Origin: Knoxdaviesia capensis
Lineage: Eukaryota; Ascomycota; Sordariomycetes; Microascales; Gondwanamycetaceae
Assembly (NCBI GenBank): GCA_001510575.1
Contig: LNGK01000005.1
Span: forward strand, 1,096,466-1,160,465
DNA: 64,000 bases
Direction of reading: 5' to 3'
Below the pieces are notes generated by a model. That model was not told where the DNA came from, searched no databases, and saw only the letters and a program-made list of their open reading frames with translations. Below, piece after piece: positions 23,475 through 34,615 of this stretch. The position numbers and the translations under genes were made by a program. Position 1 is the first letter of the stretch; each line of letters begins with the position of its first letter.

Positions 23475-24785
23475 ATGTCGAGCCCCCCGAATGTGAGCCC
23501 GGACGGGCCGATCGAGTCGCTCGCCGAGCCCGGGGTGCGCGCCCACGGCCAAGTGTTACACACAATGCGACAGGAGGTTGCGCATTTGCTGAAGCGCAAC
23601 CAGTTGACGTTTCCCGGTGCGCAGCCGGTGTCATTTGCGCGAGAGCATCTGCGCGAGCTGGTGAAAGAGGAGTAAGTCGGAGAGATTGAGATTTCGGTGA
23701 TGAAGATTGTCAACGGCCGTCATACACCACCTTCACGGCGAGAGGTGCGGAGAGAGACAACGGGAGACGCTGTGTGCTAACGGGCGGGCGTGCCTTTCTT
23801 TTCTCTCTTCTCTAGCTACTATGTCTGCGAAAAGTCCGACGGAATCCGATACCTTCTGTACCTGACCAACGACGAAGACGGCAAGGAGGCGCACTACCTC
23901 ATCGACCGCAAGAACGACTACTGGTTCATCAACAACCGCAACCTGCACTTCCCGACGCTGGAGAGCCAGGCGTCGTTCCACACCGGCACGATAATAGACG
24001 GCGAGCTGGTGATCGACACGCTGGGGTCCGGGCGGCGCGTGCCGAAGTTCCTGGTGTTCGACTGCCTGGTGATGGGCGGCAAGAACCTGATGGACCGCAC
24101 GCTGGACAAGCGGCTGGCGTACTTCAAGGAGAACATCTACCGGCCGTACACGACGCTGTTCCGCGAGTACCCGCAGGAGCTGGTGTACCAGCCGTTCGAG
24201 GTGGAGATGAAGAACATGCAGTTCGGCTACGCCATCGAGTACATGTTCAAGGAGATCCTGCCGAACCTGAACCACGGCAACGACGGCCTGATCTTCACGT
24301 GCAAGAGCTCGCCCTACACCCACGGCACCGACCCGCACATCCTCAAGTGGAAGCCGCCGGAGGAGAACACGATCGACTGTCGGCTGCGGCTGGTGTTCGA
24401 GCCGAGCGGCGACGGCAGCGGCGACGACGCGGCCATCGACTACGGCGTGCGCCCGCGCACCGAGATCTGGTCGTTCCTCGGCGGCGGCAGTGGCGAGGCC
24501 GCCAGGTACCAGTTCTTCGCGGACGTGTACATCCCCGACGACGAGTGGGCGCTGCTGACCGGGCTTGGGGATCCGCTGCAGAACCGCATCGTCGAGTGTT
24601 ACAAGGACGAGCTGCAGCGGTGGCGCATCAGCCGGTTCCGCGATGACAAGTCTGAGGCGAACCACATCAGCACGCTCAATAGCGTGATGCGCAGCATTGA
24701 GGATCGCGTCACTGATAAGGACCTGTATGACGTGGCGTGGAGTGTGCGGGATGCGTGGAAGGCGAGAGAGCGCCAGGGGCGGTAA
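23475..24785 (+). CDS. ceg1: mRNA capping enzyme, guanylyltransferase subunit
   Basis: Two exons, 23475-23671 and 23816-24785, give 388 residues. The enzyme transfers GMP from GTP to the diphosphate 5' end of nascent mRNA in the nucleus. The nucleotidyl-transferase motifs are present in order: motif I EKSDG with the GMP-accepting lysine at K72, motif III TIIDGEL, motif IIIa VFDCLVMGG, motif IV NDGLIF, motif V ILKWKPP, and the OB-fold motif VI WRISRFRDDK near the C-terminus. The length fits single-function fungal capping enzymes, with no triphosphatase domain fused. The 144-nt intron has GTAAGT, GCTAAC and TCTAG signals and splits the codon just before the motif I segment (D66). It is the first of three + strand genes that run towards snx41. 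Confidence 0.95.
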
Positions 24786-25674
24786 GGGGCGGTTGTTTTC
24801 TTTTATTTCTCTTCAGGTTTTTTTTACTATCAATATGAGATGCCCTGTGTGTCTCTCTCCGGTCTTGATTTCTTGCTTTCTTACTGCTTGGGAGACGCAA
24901 AAACACTGGTCTTATGGTATGCTTGTATGTCTGGATCTGGGTGGGCTATGGCGTCAAATGGGTACATGCGGTGCATGTATATTGGCTTAAATTCTAGTTA
25001 TGATTGTCTTTTAGTGCTAAAAAATTATCTTTCAAGAAGTCTTTTCCTGTTGAATGATGCTAGAACTCTTTGAGTGTATACTGTGACATGTATAAAGGAG
25101 ATATCATATAGTTGGGCTAAAGACCTTGTATATGACCTGTCGAGGGGATTATCACCATATGTGGACTCACATACACCAAGTTCGTTATAGGAGGAAATTG
25201 TTGATGGATGTATATATCTCGAGATTAGTTATCTTCCTGAATCATGAAAATGCACAATGTTAGAATCTGGGGAAACGAAATCACCACCCACCAAACCCGC
25301 ATCCACGATCAACTATCACCACATCACCACACCATCACAATGAAGGACAAATATCTACAAGATCAGATAGTAGAACAAGATCGTACTAAGGGAAATAACT
25401 CTGGGTAGAAAGAGTTTCCATTGTGATTTCACATCCTCTTCTAAACTTCTTCTCCTAAAACCCAAGCCAAACTGCGAAACCTCTTTGTGAGAACAACCCC
25501 CCTTTCCCCCTTTATCAATCAACCATCTACAGTTCATTCAGGCACTCATACTAACTGTTATCACTTGCAGTCATTGTCCCCAGCATTGATCTCGATCATT
25601 GTTCATTGTATTCATTGTTCATTGTTTCATAATAAGTTGTTTCCTCGAGCCCTCAAGGAAGAAAAAGACAAAAG
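24786..25674. other. Intergenic and leader of the membrane-protein gene (0.9 kb)
   Basis: It is AT-rich in 24990-25260 and becomes a C/T-rich leader after about 25440. A GTTCATTGT unit recurs near 25600-25625. No gene is visible. Confidence 0.55.
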
Positions 25675-25766
25675 GTAAGTGGCTCCAGTATTGGATGGAA
25701 CCAGCATGTTTGATCATGATCAATCAAGACTGACATTGAGTTTCGGCTTCTTTTTTCCCCTTCAAG
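25675..25766 (+). other. 5' UTR intron ending exactly at the start codon
   Basis: GTAAGT donor at 25675, ACTGAC branch motif near 25730, CCCCTTCAAG acceptor ending at 25766. The start ATG follows at once at 25767. Confidence 0.65.
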
Positions 25767-28007
25767 ATGGCTCCAATTCCAACTCCAACTCTCAGTTGGG
25801 GCGAAGATCCTGGGGGTGCGTCAACCGCCCTTCACCACACCCGAACTTTCGGCCAAGCATGCATCAACCACGAATGGAACTGCCTCACCGCAAGCGAGAA
25901 ATTCGGCATTCTCTTCAGCCTGGGCATTCTGGTCTTGACCGCCCTCTCTATTGCCTATTTTTGCATGTGGAGTGGCAGCGCCCGCCGCCGCCGGGCCGCG
26001 CGGAAGTGCTACCGCGCTGTGCGTCTGCAGCTGCTGAACCACCAACAGCCGCCTGCGCCCGTGTCGCCCGCGCCGACCGGGACCACCAGCCCCATCTCGC
26101 CGCTGCAGCTCCCGCAGCCCATCGTTGAAGTCCCTGCGCCCGCGCCTGCGCCTGTGACCACGCGCGCGGCTGTCCCCAAGCCGGCCCCAAGTGCCCCGGC
26201 AGCCGCCCCGGCAGCCCCGCCGCACAGCCGCCACACCTGTGGACACGACGATCAGACTCCGCCAGGCTCGCCACGCCCGACCCGCATCGAGGTGCACCGT
26301 AGCCGCGGTCGGCACTTCGAGCTGATCGTGAACGAGGGGAGACGCTCGACGCGCTGCACCCATGGCCGGCAGCATGTGCACCAGCCGCAGACGCCGTCGA
26401 CCGAGTCGCAGACTGAGACCTCGGCCTCGGAGACTACTACCACCGAATCGGCCCAAACTGTGCGCGAGCCTCACCCGCACACTGAAAACAATGAGAACAC
26501 TGCTGCTGGACCGTTGGCTGGGGACACCACTCCTCTGCAGCCTCCGCCGGTTCCGCATTTCAGCGGCTCGCCGTATGGCAATATTTACCCTCCTGGGTTC
26601 ATGAACGCCGGACCGGGATTTCCTGATCCGGCCATGGTGTACGGCTTTCCGCCGCCGCCTCCGCCTCCTCCGGTTTTCAACCCGCATCATAGAGGCCCCG
26701 TTCCAGGTCCGATGGATATGCCGATGGATGAGAACAACATCGGATTTTCATATCATCAGCCTGAACATCTCGCGCCTGGCCACCATGGAGGCTGGATGAG
26801 CACTGAGGGATTTGGTCCTGTTCACCACCCCCAGTACTATCATCCGCCGATGGCCACTTTCTTTGAGGGGCCTATGCCGCCGGCAGTGCCTCTTCAGAAC
26901 ATGCCGGCCGCCACAAGATCCAGCTCAGGCCCTCCCACTGAAACGGCGCGCACGACATCGGCCGCTACCACAGCCACGCCCGCGACGACCGAGTCCTCTC
27001 GCGGCCGTGTCCCGTCGTTCCGAGAACAGCTCCGGAACCGACTCCACGAGATTGTGGATCATGCAACCGGCTTTGGACCCCCGCATGCTTCTTCCAGCGA
27101 CGAGCCATCGCACAATCGCCGTAATCACCGCCATAACCGCGTTGAATCTGTTTCTGATGAGGATCAGTCTGCGAAAGATCTGACACCCAAACCTGGCCAG
27201 CCTCCTCCGGGCCCTGCCCGCCGCGTTCTCCGTCGTTCGAATGCACGCATCAACGATCAGGAGGGTTCGTCGACTGCAAGCCGCGGGGCCACTAGACACT
27301 CGGCGTCTGGCAACCGCAACTCCGCCTCCGTTGCGTCGGCCCAAAGCTCCGGCCTTCGAGACCAGCCTCGCAGTGATGACCATCACACCTCACCTGCTCC
27401 TCGCTGGCGTGATTCTGCTCATTCCTCGGCTGCGTCCACTCAGGTCGACAGTTCCTCAACCTCGGCAACAGTGCGCGCCGTTTCCCACGCCAGCAACCGC
27501 AGCGACGACAGCAACTGCAGTGCACTAAGCAATGTTGCCGTTGTGGCCTCACTAGGCCGGGGCACTAACAACACTGCCAGTTCGACTCGCCAGAACCGCA
27601 CTCGTGGTGCCAACGCGCCGCGTACACATTCGCGATCGTCGGGCTATGACTTTGTGTACACGGTGGGCAACAGGTCGCAGTCGGGATCGCGGGAGTCTCT
27701 CCAAACCGCCATCCAACATAGCCGGAACCATTCCAGTCCGTCTGCGCAGAGCGGCAACGGCGATGGTGGTGCTTGGGCCACGTTCTCGTCCGACCGGGCG
27801 ACAGTCTCCAGCGATGACTACAGCATTCCGTCTCGAGGTCGGACTCCTCGCCGTCACGGTGCAGCTCAGCAGCACACGGCAGATCGGTACATGATGAGTG
27901 GCGCAAACAACGGCAGACAGCACAGTCCTAGCGTTGTTCATAGCAGTAGCTCGGGCCAGACATCAGTTGCAGATCGTCGCCAACGCAAACGCCATACTCG
28001 CAAGTAA
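25767..28007 (+). CDS. Single-pass membrane protein with long disordered tail, function unknown
   Basis: This is a single coding exon of 746 residues. I do not recognise a characterised family. There is no cleavable signal peptide. A short N-terminal segment with two cysteines (C32, C39) leads into one membrane helix at about residues 46-68, followed by SARRRRAARK; by the positive-inside rule the N-terminus faces outside or the lumen and the long tail is cytosolic. The tail is rich in Pro, Ser, Thr and His, with a Pro run near residues 290-300 and many Ser/Arg patches, so probably disordered and phosphorylated. Short N-terminal segments of this kind, with a Trp-Cys pair before one helix, occur in uncharacterised fungal plasma-membrane or wall-sensing proteins; that is analogy, not identification. 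Confidence 0.8.
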   Translation: MAPIPTPTLSWGEDPGGASTALHHTRTFGQACINHEWNCLTASEKFGILFSLGILVLTALSIAYFCMWSGSARRRRAARKCYRAVRLQLLNHQQPPAPVSPAPTGTTSPISPLQLPQPIVEVPAPAPAPVTTRAAVPKPAPSAPAAAPAAPPHSRHTCGHDDQTPPGSPRPTRIEVHRSRGRHFELIVNEGRRSTRCTHGRQHVHQPQTPSTESQTETSASETTTTESAQTVREPHPHTENNENTAAGPLAGDTTPLQPPPVPHFSGSPYGNIYPPGFMNAGPGFPDPAMVYGFPPPPPPPPVFNPHHRGPVPGPMDMPMDENNIGFSYHQPEHLAPGHHGGWMSTEGFGPVHHPQYYHPPMATFFEGPMPPAVPLQNMPAATRSSSGPPTETARTTSAATTATPATTESSRGRVPSFREQLRNRLHEIVDHATGFGPPHASSSDEPSHNRRNHRHNRVESVSDEDQSAKDLTPKPGQPPPGPARRVLRRSNARINDQEGSSTASRGATRHSASGNRNSASVASAQSSGLRDQPRSDDHHTSPAPRWRDSAHSSAASTQVDSSSTSATVRAVSHASNRSDDSNCSALSNVAVVASLGRGTNNTASSTRQNRTRGANAPRTHSRSSGYDFVYTVGNRSQSGSRESLQTAIQHSRNHSSPSAQSGNGDGGAWATFSSDRATVSSDDYSIPSRGRTPRRHGAAQQHTADRYMMSGANNGRQHSPSVVHSSSSGQTSVADRRQRKRHTRK

Positions 28008-29440
28008 CTCAGCAAAGAGAAAGGGGGATACGGCATGTGGATTTCTTCTTCTTGGCCCAGTCATCTCTGCATCAAGATAAGAAAAAGCAACATGCGGAAA
28101 CGGTGCTGAAGAAAGTTGGAGTGGCCATGGTGACGAATCAAGATATGTTCTTTTCATATCGTCGATTCTGCTGGGTTGCTGGTCGTGGGAGGGAGGATAG
28201 GGAGGATAGGGGGCGAGGAAGGATAAGAGTACAGGAGGTTCAGATTCAAAGACTGACGTGGGAGATTTGCCTCAAGGTTCCTGTTTGACAAGATTGGGGA
28301 TTTGATCTTCAAGTTAGTGATAGCTCGACATAGCAGATAGTTCTCTCAGAATTCAATCCAGGCCTGCCTCCTTCGATATTCTTTTGCATTACCATCAAGA
28401 GTTTCTCAAGAGCCCTCCCTAGATCCCCAGAGGCAGTACAGTTCGCTTTATATTGCCTCTGGGGAGGGTCTTAGGGATGGAACCGTAAATTGGGGGTAGG
28501 GAAGAAAGAAGGAAAAAGGAAGACGAAGGGAAGAAGGAAAGCAATCACAACAGAAAGATGTAGTCGTGAATTAGCTATCAATCAAAATACTGATTAGGGT
28601 TATAATTTTTAGGGGGGGGGGGTGAACTAAGCTAATCCCAAAAGAGAAATAAGCTAGTACGTCATTAACATCTGAAGGTGGAAGCTTAAGTAGCTGTTGT
28701 GAGCTACACAGGTATCTTTGGTACTTCGGAGCTAGATACCTGGATAATAGTCGTATAAAATCTAATAACAAGTATACCTCAGGCACAATAAAGATTCACA
28801 CCTTATTCCCAAGAGATTTTCAGTATTATGCAACAGAGCTCATATAGTGCAGAAAATGTTAGTGTGTTTTTATTGCTATAAAATGAAATAACGAAGCTTA
28901 ATTCTCTGGTGTCTTTAACTGGTCCAGGCCCAGATTTCACAGCTGAAAAGGTACGTACCAAGTGTGGCTGAAATCGCACTTTCCGCCCCTCCCCCGCGTG
29001 GCTGACGCCGAAAATGGAGGCTGGAAATGAGGCGTCACCACAGCTCTTTTGACCTTGCGCTTTCTCTCTGTTTTCATCATGTCATCACTTTTCCCTTGAA
29101 ACCCAGGTTGAGTGCGTAATCCCATTTTCTGTCTTACCACCAACCTTCAACGTTGGTCTTCACTTGGTGTCTTCGTGATCCTCTTTCTTCTGGTCCTCAT
29201 TCTCTTAGATCGCTGGATAGTTAACATCATCTTTTAGAGCTTTCAGTACTCTCATAGTTTATCTGAGTTCCTCCCAATTCGTCTTCGCTCCTCTTCTCCT
29301 CTTCTCCCCTCTTCTCGCCATCTCTCGCTTTCCTCTTCCCGCTTCTTCTTGACCCTTCTCCCGGCCTTGAAGCGCGGCCTTCGATCTTGTTCTTTTTTTC
29401 TTGTCTCTTTTGATATCGCTTCATCCCCGCGAAGTCAATC
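28008..29440. other. Intergenic, membrane-protein gene to snx41 (1.4 kb)
   Basis: It holds the 3' UTR of one gene and the promoter of the next. 28560-28920 is AT-rich, contains a TTAGGGTTA at 28594-28602, a run of ten G at about 28612-28621, and an inverted pair AGGTATCT/AGATACCT at 28710-28717 and 28734-28741. A stronger hairpin is listed separately. The leader of snx41 (29150-29440) is pyrimidine-rich. Confidence 0.55.
28425..28464. repeat. 11-bp perfect inverted repeat (hairpin) in intergenic DNA
   Basis: CCCCAGAGGCA at 28425-28435 and TGCCTCTGGGG at 28454-28464 are perfect complements around an 18-nt loop, and pairing continues imperfectly outwards (CCCTCCC against GGGATGG). It lies about 420 bp after the membrane-protein stop codon. 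Confidence 0.7.
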
Positions 29441-31798
29441 ATGTGGAATGACGAGGACAACAACCCGTATGGATCTGGTGGCTTTGACCGGCGGGATTCG
29501 ATAGCCTCCAGCAACCACCCTTCTTCCCCAATCCAGCAGGAGTGTAAGTCACCAGCTAGATAATCCCGAGTTTTTGTTTTTCTTGCGACAATGTTCTTCT
29601 GCATTTCCTTTCCCTCTTGTTTGTTTTTTCTTCATTCGTTATATCTCCAAGTCTTCGTGTGCTTTCCCTTCGGCAATCTTCGGATATATGGAACTCTCTG
29701 CGCAATCTCCAAGACCTGCGCGCAAGGGTGTCGCAGGCCTTCCGGAGAGTCCTCCGGAGAATGCGCTTGTTAATGTTCCCCTGGACGATGATTCCGAAAG
29801 CTCTAACTCTGACTGGGCATTCATAGACAATCGGTACGAAGCTCCCGGAACACCCCAGTCCGGCGCCAGCGATGATGGCCCCCCGCCTCCCCCTGCCGGA
29901 TCGCTCCCTGTCGGCCTTGACGACACCGATGACGAAGAAGACACCCAGACCAACGATGAGCTTGCGCCGCGAAGAAAGCCCGGCGGCTACGACAGCCGTG
30001 TTGAACAGATCCTCTATGAACATCCCGAGATCGCCATTGTGATCACCGATGCCGGCAAGAGCTTAGAAACTGGCGGTCGCTATATTGTCTACACTATCCG
30101 CACGGGAGTATGTAACACCACCTAGCTATCGCTTTCTTGTCGACCCCAACCGCTAACACTATCTTTGGCAACCCCCTACAGGACCTGGAAGTTCGTCGCC
30201 GATACTCCGAGTTCTCTTCTCTGCGCGAAGCCCTGACCAGACTGCACCCGACCCTGATTATTCCGCCTATTCCCGAGAAACACACTATGGCTGACTACGC
30301 CGCGAACCCTACGAATGCGAAGCAAGACCAGCAGATTATTGATCTCCGGAAGCGCATGCTTGCCGTGTTTTTGAACCGGTGTCGCCGCATGGAACAGGTT
30401 CGAACGGATGGAGTGTGGTGGAAGTTCCTCGATCCCAACGCCAGCTGGGTACGTTTGCGCCTCTTTTCTCTCGTTTGTCCTTCTAGCGAAGAGATACTTC
30501 TTGACTAACAGCCATCTCCTCTTCAGAACGAAGTTCTCCATTCCCACCCCATCTCGTCTATTCCCAAGAACATTTTGAAGGCTCCTCCTCTAGATCCGGC
30601 GAACCCGTCCGCGGCTCACGAATGGCTACCAGTTCCCAGCAGCTCAGCAAAGCTCCGAGGTTCTGGCCCTCCATCTGCTAATCCCGATGCGCCAACTTCA
30701 GCAGGATTTGCGCAGTTCCCTCCTGATGGTGTCAAGATGACCGAAGTTGAGCTTGACCCATATTTCATCGCATTCGAAGCCTCGATCAAAGAGCTAGAAC
30801 AGCTTCTCTCGGGCCCGATGGAAAAGGTCAACCGTCGTACTCTGAACCACCTGAACCTCCTAGCTGCCGATTTCTGCGAGCTGGGATCCAGATTCAATGC
30901 CTTTGCCCTCTCCGAAACCTCTCCTACTCTCGGACCGGCCATCGAGCGTGTAGGCCAAGCCGCCGACTACTCCTACCTTGCCTGTGAAGAACTCTCCAGC
31001 TCGCTGGGAGCCAGCTTTGCTGAGCCGATGCGCGAAAATGCGCAGTTCGCGGGAGTCGTCCGAAATGTGTTACGGTACCGCATCCTCAAGCGCGTGCAGC
31101 AAGAGATGACCACCGATGAGCTGAACAAGAAACGCCAGCTGCTTGACCAGCTAGAGCGCAGCGAGGCCGAAGCGCGGCGCATCGAGCAGTACCTGAGCAG
31201 CAGCCAGCACATGCAGACGTCGCCGCGACGAAGCTCCAGCATCAAGAGACCTGGTGAAGGCGGCGCCGGCAGCATGGCGGACGACGGAGACTCGATCGAC
31301 TCGGACTTCCCGCCCACGCACGGCGAGTTTGCGGCGCCGCCGTCAGCGCGACAGGGGGCACCGGCCGGGGCGACACATAAGAAGGTGCCCAGCGGCAACT
31401 CGATCACGAACAAGATCTTCGGACCGATCCGCCACGCCATCCAGGGTGTTGCCGATGTCGACCCCGAGCGCACGCGCCGCGACATGATTAGCAAGACGCG
31501 AGAGAGCATTGTGCAGTTAGAGCAGGCGCAGGTGGTTGCCGAGCGGGATGTTAAGGATGCGAGCGCGAACACTTTGAAAGATCTTAAGCGGTTCCAGCGG
31601 GAGAAGGAAGATGATCTCCGACGATACATGGTGAGTTTTGGTTCCACTCCCCTTTTTTCTGGCTTCTAAAGGAGTCTTCTCTAACACGGTTCTCTATCGC
31701 AGCTTGCGTACGCACGAAGCCAGGTTGAGTGGGCGAAGAAGAGCAAGGAAACCTGGGAGGAGGCTCGCGAAGAGGTGCTTAAGATCGACGAGTCATGA
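29441..31798 (+). CDS. snx41: Sorting nexin 41 (Snx41/Atg20 type)
   Basis: Five exons, 29441-29543, 29737-30107, 30182-30448, 30527-31630 and 31703-31798, give about 646 residues. The N-terminus MWNDEDNNPYG is characteristic of fungal Snx41. A PX domain at about 122-245 includes DLEVRRRYSEF and IPPIPEKH, the phosphoinositide-3-phosphate pocket. The C-terminal half is helical and fits the BAR-like region, ending in a charged coiled coil (KKSKETWEEAREEV). Snx41 works with Snx4 in endosome-to-Golgi retrieval and selective autophagy. Introns 2-4 have clear GT, CTAAC-type branch and AG signals. Intron 1 is less certain: GTAAGT at 29544 is clear, but 29737 was chosen because it is the only acceptor that keeps the frame; the exon may begin earlier by an arrangement I did not find. 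Confidence 0.9.
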
Positions 31799-32292
31799 GA
31801 AATCGGACTTGTCTTTCGAGGGGTATCTCTAATGTTTTAGATCAGAGCACCAGCTGATGATCAAGCTTGAGCGCATTCTTCTTCGATTTTCCTTTCCCTC
31901 CAATCCCCCCCTCTCCTCTTTGTTTCGGGTGTTCAGAATACCGCCGCATAGTAGACTAAAAAAAACTACGGAGACAATCTCTTAATTCCCCTACTCCTCG
32001 TTTCTCCCCCTATACATAGTTGTCTCTGTCTGTTTGGATGGCCTTGGAACTGGCGTCATGGCACTTGGTTTCTGTTCTTGCTGTATTGGTTTCATGCTTT
32101 TTTTAACCCTGTCCCAGATGCGCTGAGGGTTGTTCTGGAAAGTTGTGGGAGCTATCAAAGCACCCTATCTGCGTGAGCCAATAATAAAGAAATCCAGATC
32201 TTCATGAAGCATATCAGTGCGTGACTATAGTAGGCAGACAGTGTGAGGAAACTGGGCGGTGATTCCCAGGAGCGCTGATTCTTGAGAACCAT

Positions 32293-32326
32293 AAGGGTTA
32301 GGGTCTGCCATTCTCCCAACCCTAAC
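32293..32326. repeat. Inverted pair of telomere-like units
   Basis: AAGGGTTAGGGT at 32293-32304 faces AACCCTAAC at 32318-32326, giving a GTTAGGG/CCCTAAC stem with a 16-nt loop. Confidence 0.7.
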
Positions 32327-32752
32327 ATCACGAACCTAGGGTCCACACAGACCACACGGCCAAGCTGCCACATCGATGTCTTACTTCTTTCAACTTCCAG
32401 ACAGATTCACTCCCTAACGATTCCGATGAACCCGGACATGTATCCGGCCGAAATAAGCTCAATCTGGCCACATGGTTGATTTCTTCGTTCTGGACCCCCG
32501 GTTGTTGGAAGAACGTGTTTGTGTATGATTGTGAACTGTCTCTCCCGGTTTCCCCGTTGGCCTCTCTCTTCTCTCGTCTCAGCTCGTTATCTCTCTTTCT
32601 CCATTCACCACTGCAACCCTACTCTATCCTGCCAGCCAAAATATAGCTATTTCCGAGGATATGGCCCAGCCTCCCACCCGAGAACTGTCAAAAAGTCCTC
32701 ATTCTCGCACTCTCCCTCTCTCCCTCTCTCCCTCTCTCTTTTGCCACCAAAT

Positions 32753-32906
32753 CTAGTACGCCTCGCACCAGACCTTGCTGCTTCTATCGCGGCACGCGTT
32801 TTCCTGGCCGCTGGAGGCCGGGGTGACGGCCCAGCCCTCGCCGTCGTTGCGGCAGTACAGGGTGCAGAAGCACTGCTGAAGACAACAGGATGGCAGAGAC
32901 GCGCAT
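32753..32906 (-). pseudogene. Broken small Cys-rich, possibly secreted protein ORF
   Basis: On the minus strand an ATG at 32906 begins a hydrophobic, signal-like start (MRVSAILLSSAVLL). In that frame the cysteines are lost and a stop comes at about 32784. The overlapping next frame runs on to a stop at 32753 and encodes a short Cys-rich segment (QQCFCTLYC, later WCEAY) with five closely placed cysteines. Signal-like start and Cys-rich body are thus offset by one base. Either a frameshift has broken a small secreted protein gene, or an intron I could not place joins the frames, or this is chance. No family is recognised and no function is assigned. Confidence 0.3.
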
Positions 32907-33952
32907 GATGAGTGACTTTGGAGCGGGATGGAATGTGAAGAGGGACAAGAGTGTATGGGGCTTGACAGAGGGTGGCATGAAGAAGCTGTCTTGCTGCGCT
33001 GTAGTCCGGTGGGAAGGAAATAGGCGGCTTTACGTCCTTGGCACCTCATTTAACCTTAGACCCAGCCGACCCAGTCAGTATCCTCCTCCATGCTCATGGT
33101 AAGACCATTCACGTCCTAACGGCCACTAGATCTGAGTTGACTTCTTTCATGCCTTCTCTCCCTCTTCCGCTCATCCTCCATCTTGGGGGCTATCTACAAA
33201 TCCGTCGAGAATCATCAACCTCGTGGGCTGACGGCCTGGCCGGTCGGGCATTGACCCGAGGATAAGTTTGTTGGGGGCAGAACAACATCGTGGCTTTCGG
33301 TACTGCTACCGTGGTATTCGACACACGATGTTGCCCTACCCAAAGAAAGATATCGTGACGATTACTCACCCCATATATCTCAAGTCGGAGCAGCATCTGA
33401 TCTGTCTAGCTATGCGGAATTTAGGTGTTTACTCAGAACCGTCTAAACTTGAAGAGTTGCAGAAGGATTCTCCTGGGCTGTGGTGATTCTTCGAATACAA
33501 AGCCTGGAACATTCCCCCGTTGCCACTCCTTTCCCATGGGCATGTCAGATCACTTAACGATAAATGGATGGATATTCCCGAATCTGCCCCCACTGGAGAT
33601 GTCAAGGGAAGATTTTAATTTGAACCACCCAGATCTCCATTGATGATACGATAACCTCAAATGTCAGAGCACCACCCCCGATCCTTCAATGCGGAATCTT
33701 TTTCTTGTTTTCTGCACCACGCGGTTGCATTAGCTCTCCCGACTGGGCTAATGCCCTAAATTTTCGTGGAGAAAGAGAGACAAGGCAACCGACAAATCCC
33801 TCCCCATCTCCAGAGACACCAGGTCCACCTCCCCCATTCTTTGCACAAACCCCAAGGCCCGATCTCCAAAGTAAATTCTTCACTCCTGAGTACTACCTGA
33901 GCGCTCTAAACAAGCACACTCTGTCTCAATCCAGTTTACACTGCCCTCAAAG

Positions 33953-34209
33953 ATGTAGCTGTATTCTGTCATTACCGCCGTCGCCGACCAGATGAAGATC
34001 AACTACTCCGACAACCGCCGCTGCACCAAGTGCTTCGGCTCGCTGATGGTCAACTGGGCCAGCAAGCAAGGGACGGGAGGCTCGAACTCCTCTGCCCCGC
34101 AGAAGTACTGCATGTGTAAGTTCGACAAAGAACAGGGCTGCAAGGGCGCTGCGAGACCTCCAATGCTGGCTCTCCCGATCCGTGGAACTGCAGTGAGAGC
34201 AGCGAGTAG
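33953..34209 (+). pseudogene. Second broken small Cys-rich ORF
   Basis: An ATG at 33953 is followed at once by an in-frame TAG (33956-33958), after which the frame is open with a short hydrophobic run and then a Cys-containing segment (RRCTKCFG, YCMCKFD, GCKG). Downstream of about 34140 the frame with further cysteines (GRCETSN, PWNCSESSE, stop at 34207-34209) is offset by one base. A GT...AG pair could restore the frame but would be a 20-nt intron (34116-34135), too short to be credible. An early stop plus an offset fits decay of a small secreted-type gene. The next in-frame Met, at 33992, would lack the hydrophobic start. No family recognised. Confidence 0.3.
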
Positions 34210-34615
34210 TTCAAGTTGTTCCAGTGCTACTACTTATAAGCTACTAGTGGTGGAAGAGAACTATCTTGATGATGTTCAGGGGAGGGAGGGGGTGGGACAT
34301 ACGGAGAGACACACAGTTTAGGGAAAGCTGGATGACTTTGGGGGGAGGATGAAAATTGGGCTTCGATGTGTATATGGCGTAAACCATCATATAACACTCC
34401 AGAAATGCACGTTGTGAAATGCTACTCTAACCAAGCCTTTCGCCCGCACAGCTTCGCCCGGCCACATGTGGGTGTGTTGGTTTCATGCACGTGTCTCCAC
34501 CACCGTACGCTGACATATATACAGGATCGAGATCAACCTGTTCCGTTTGAACTGTCCCGAATCTTGCGGCGCGCAGACAGGTCGATACGTCAGACAGGCG
34601 ATACGCCTATATACT

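Noticed and set aside
29652..29736. Earlier acceptor for snx41 exon 2 after CTCCAAG at 29651
   Set aside because: It puts exon 2 out of frame with exon 1 and leads to a stop; only the acceptor at 29736 keeps phase.
34116..34135. GTAAGT...ACAG as a tiny intron that would restore the frame
   Set aside because: At 20 nt it is below any credible fungal intron length and lacks a branch site.
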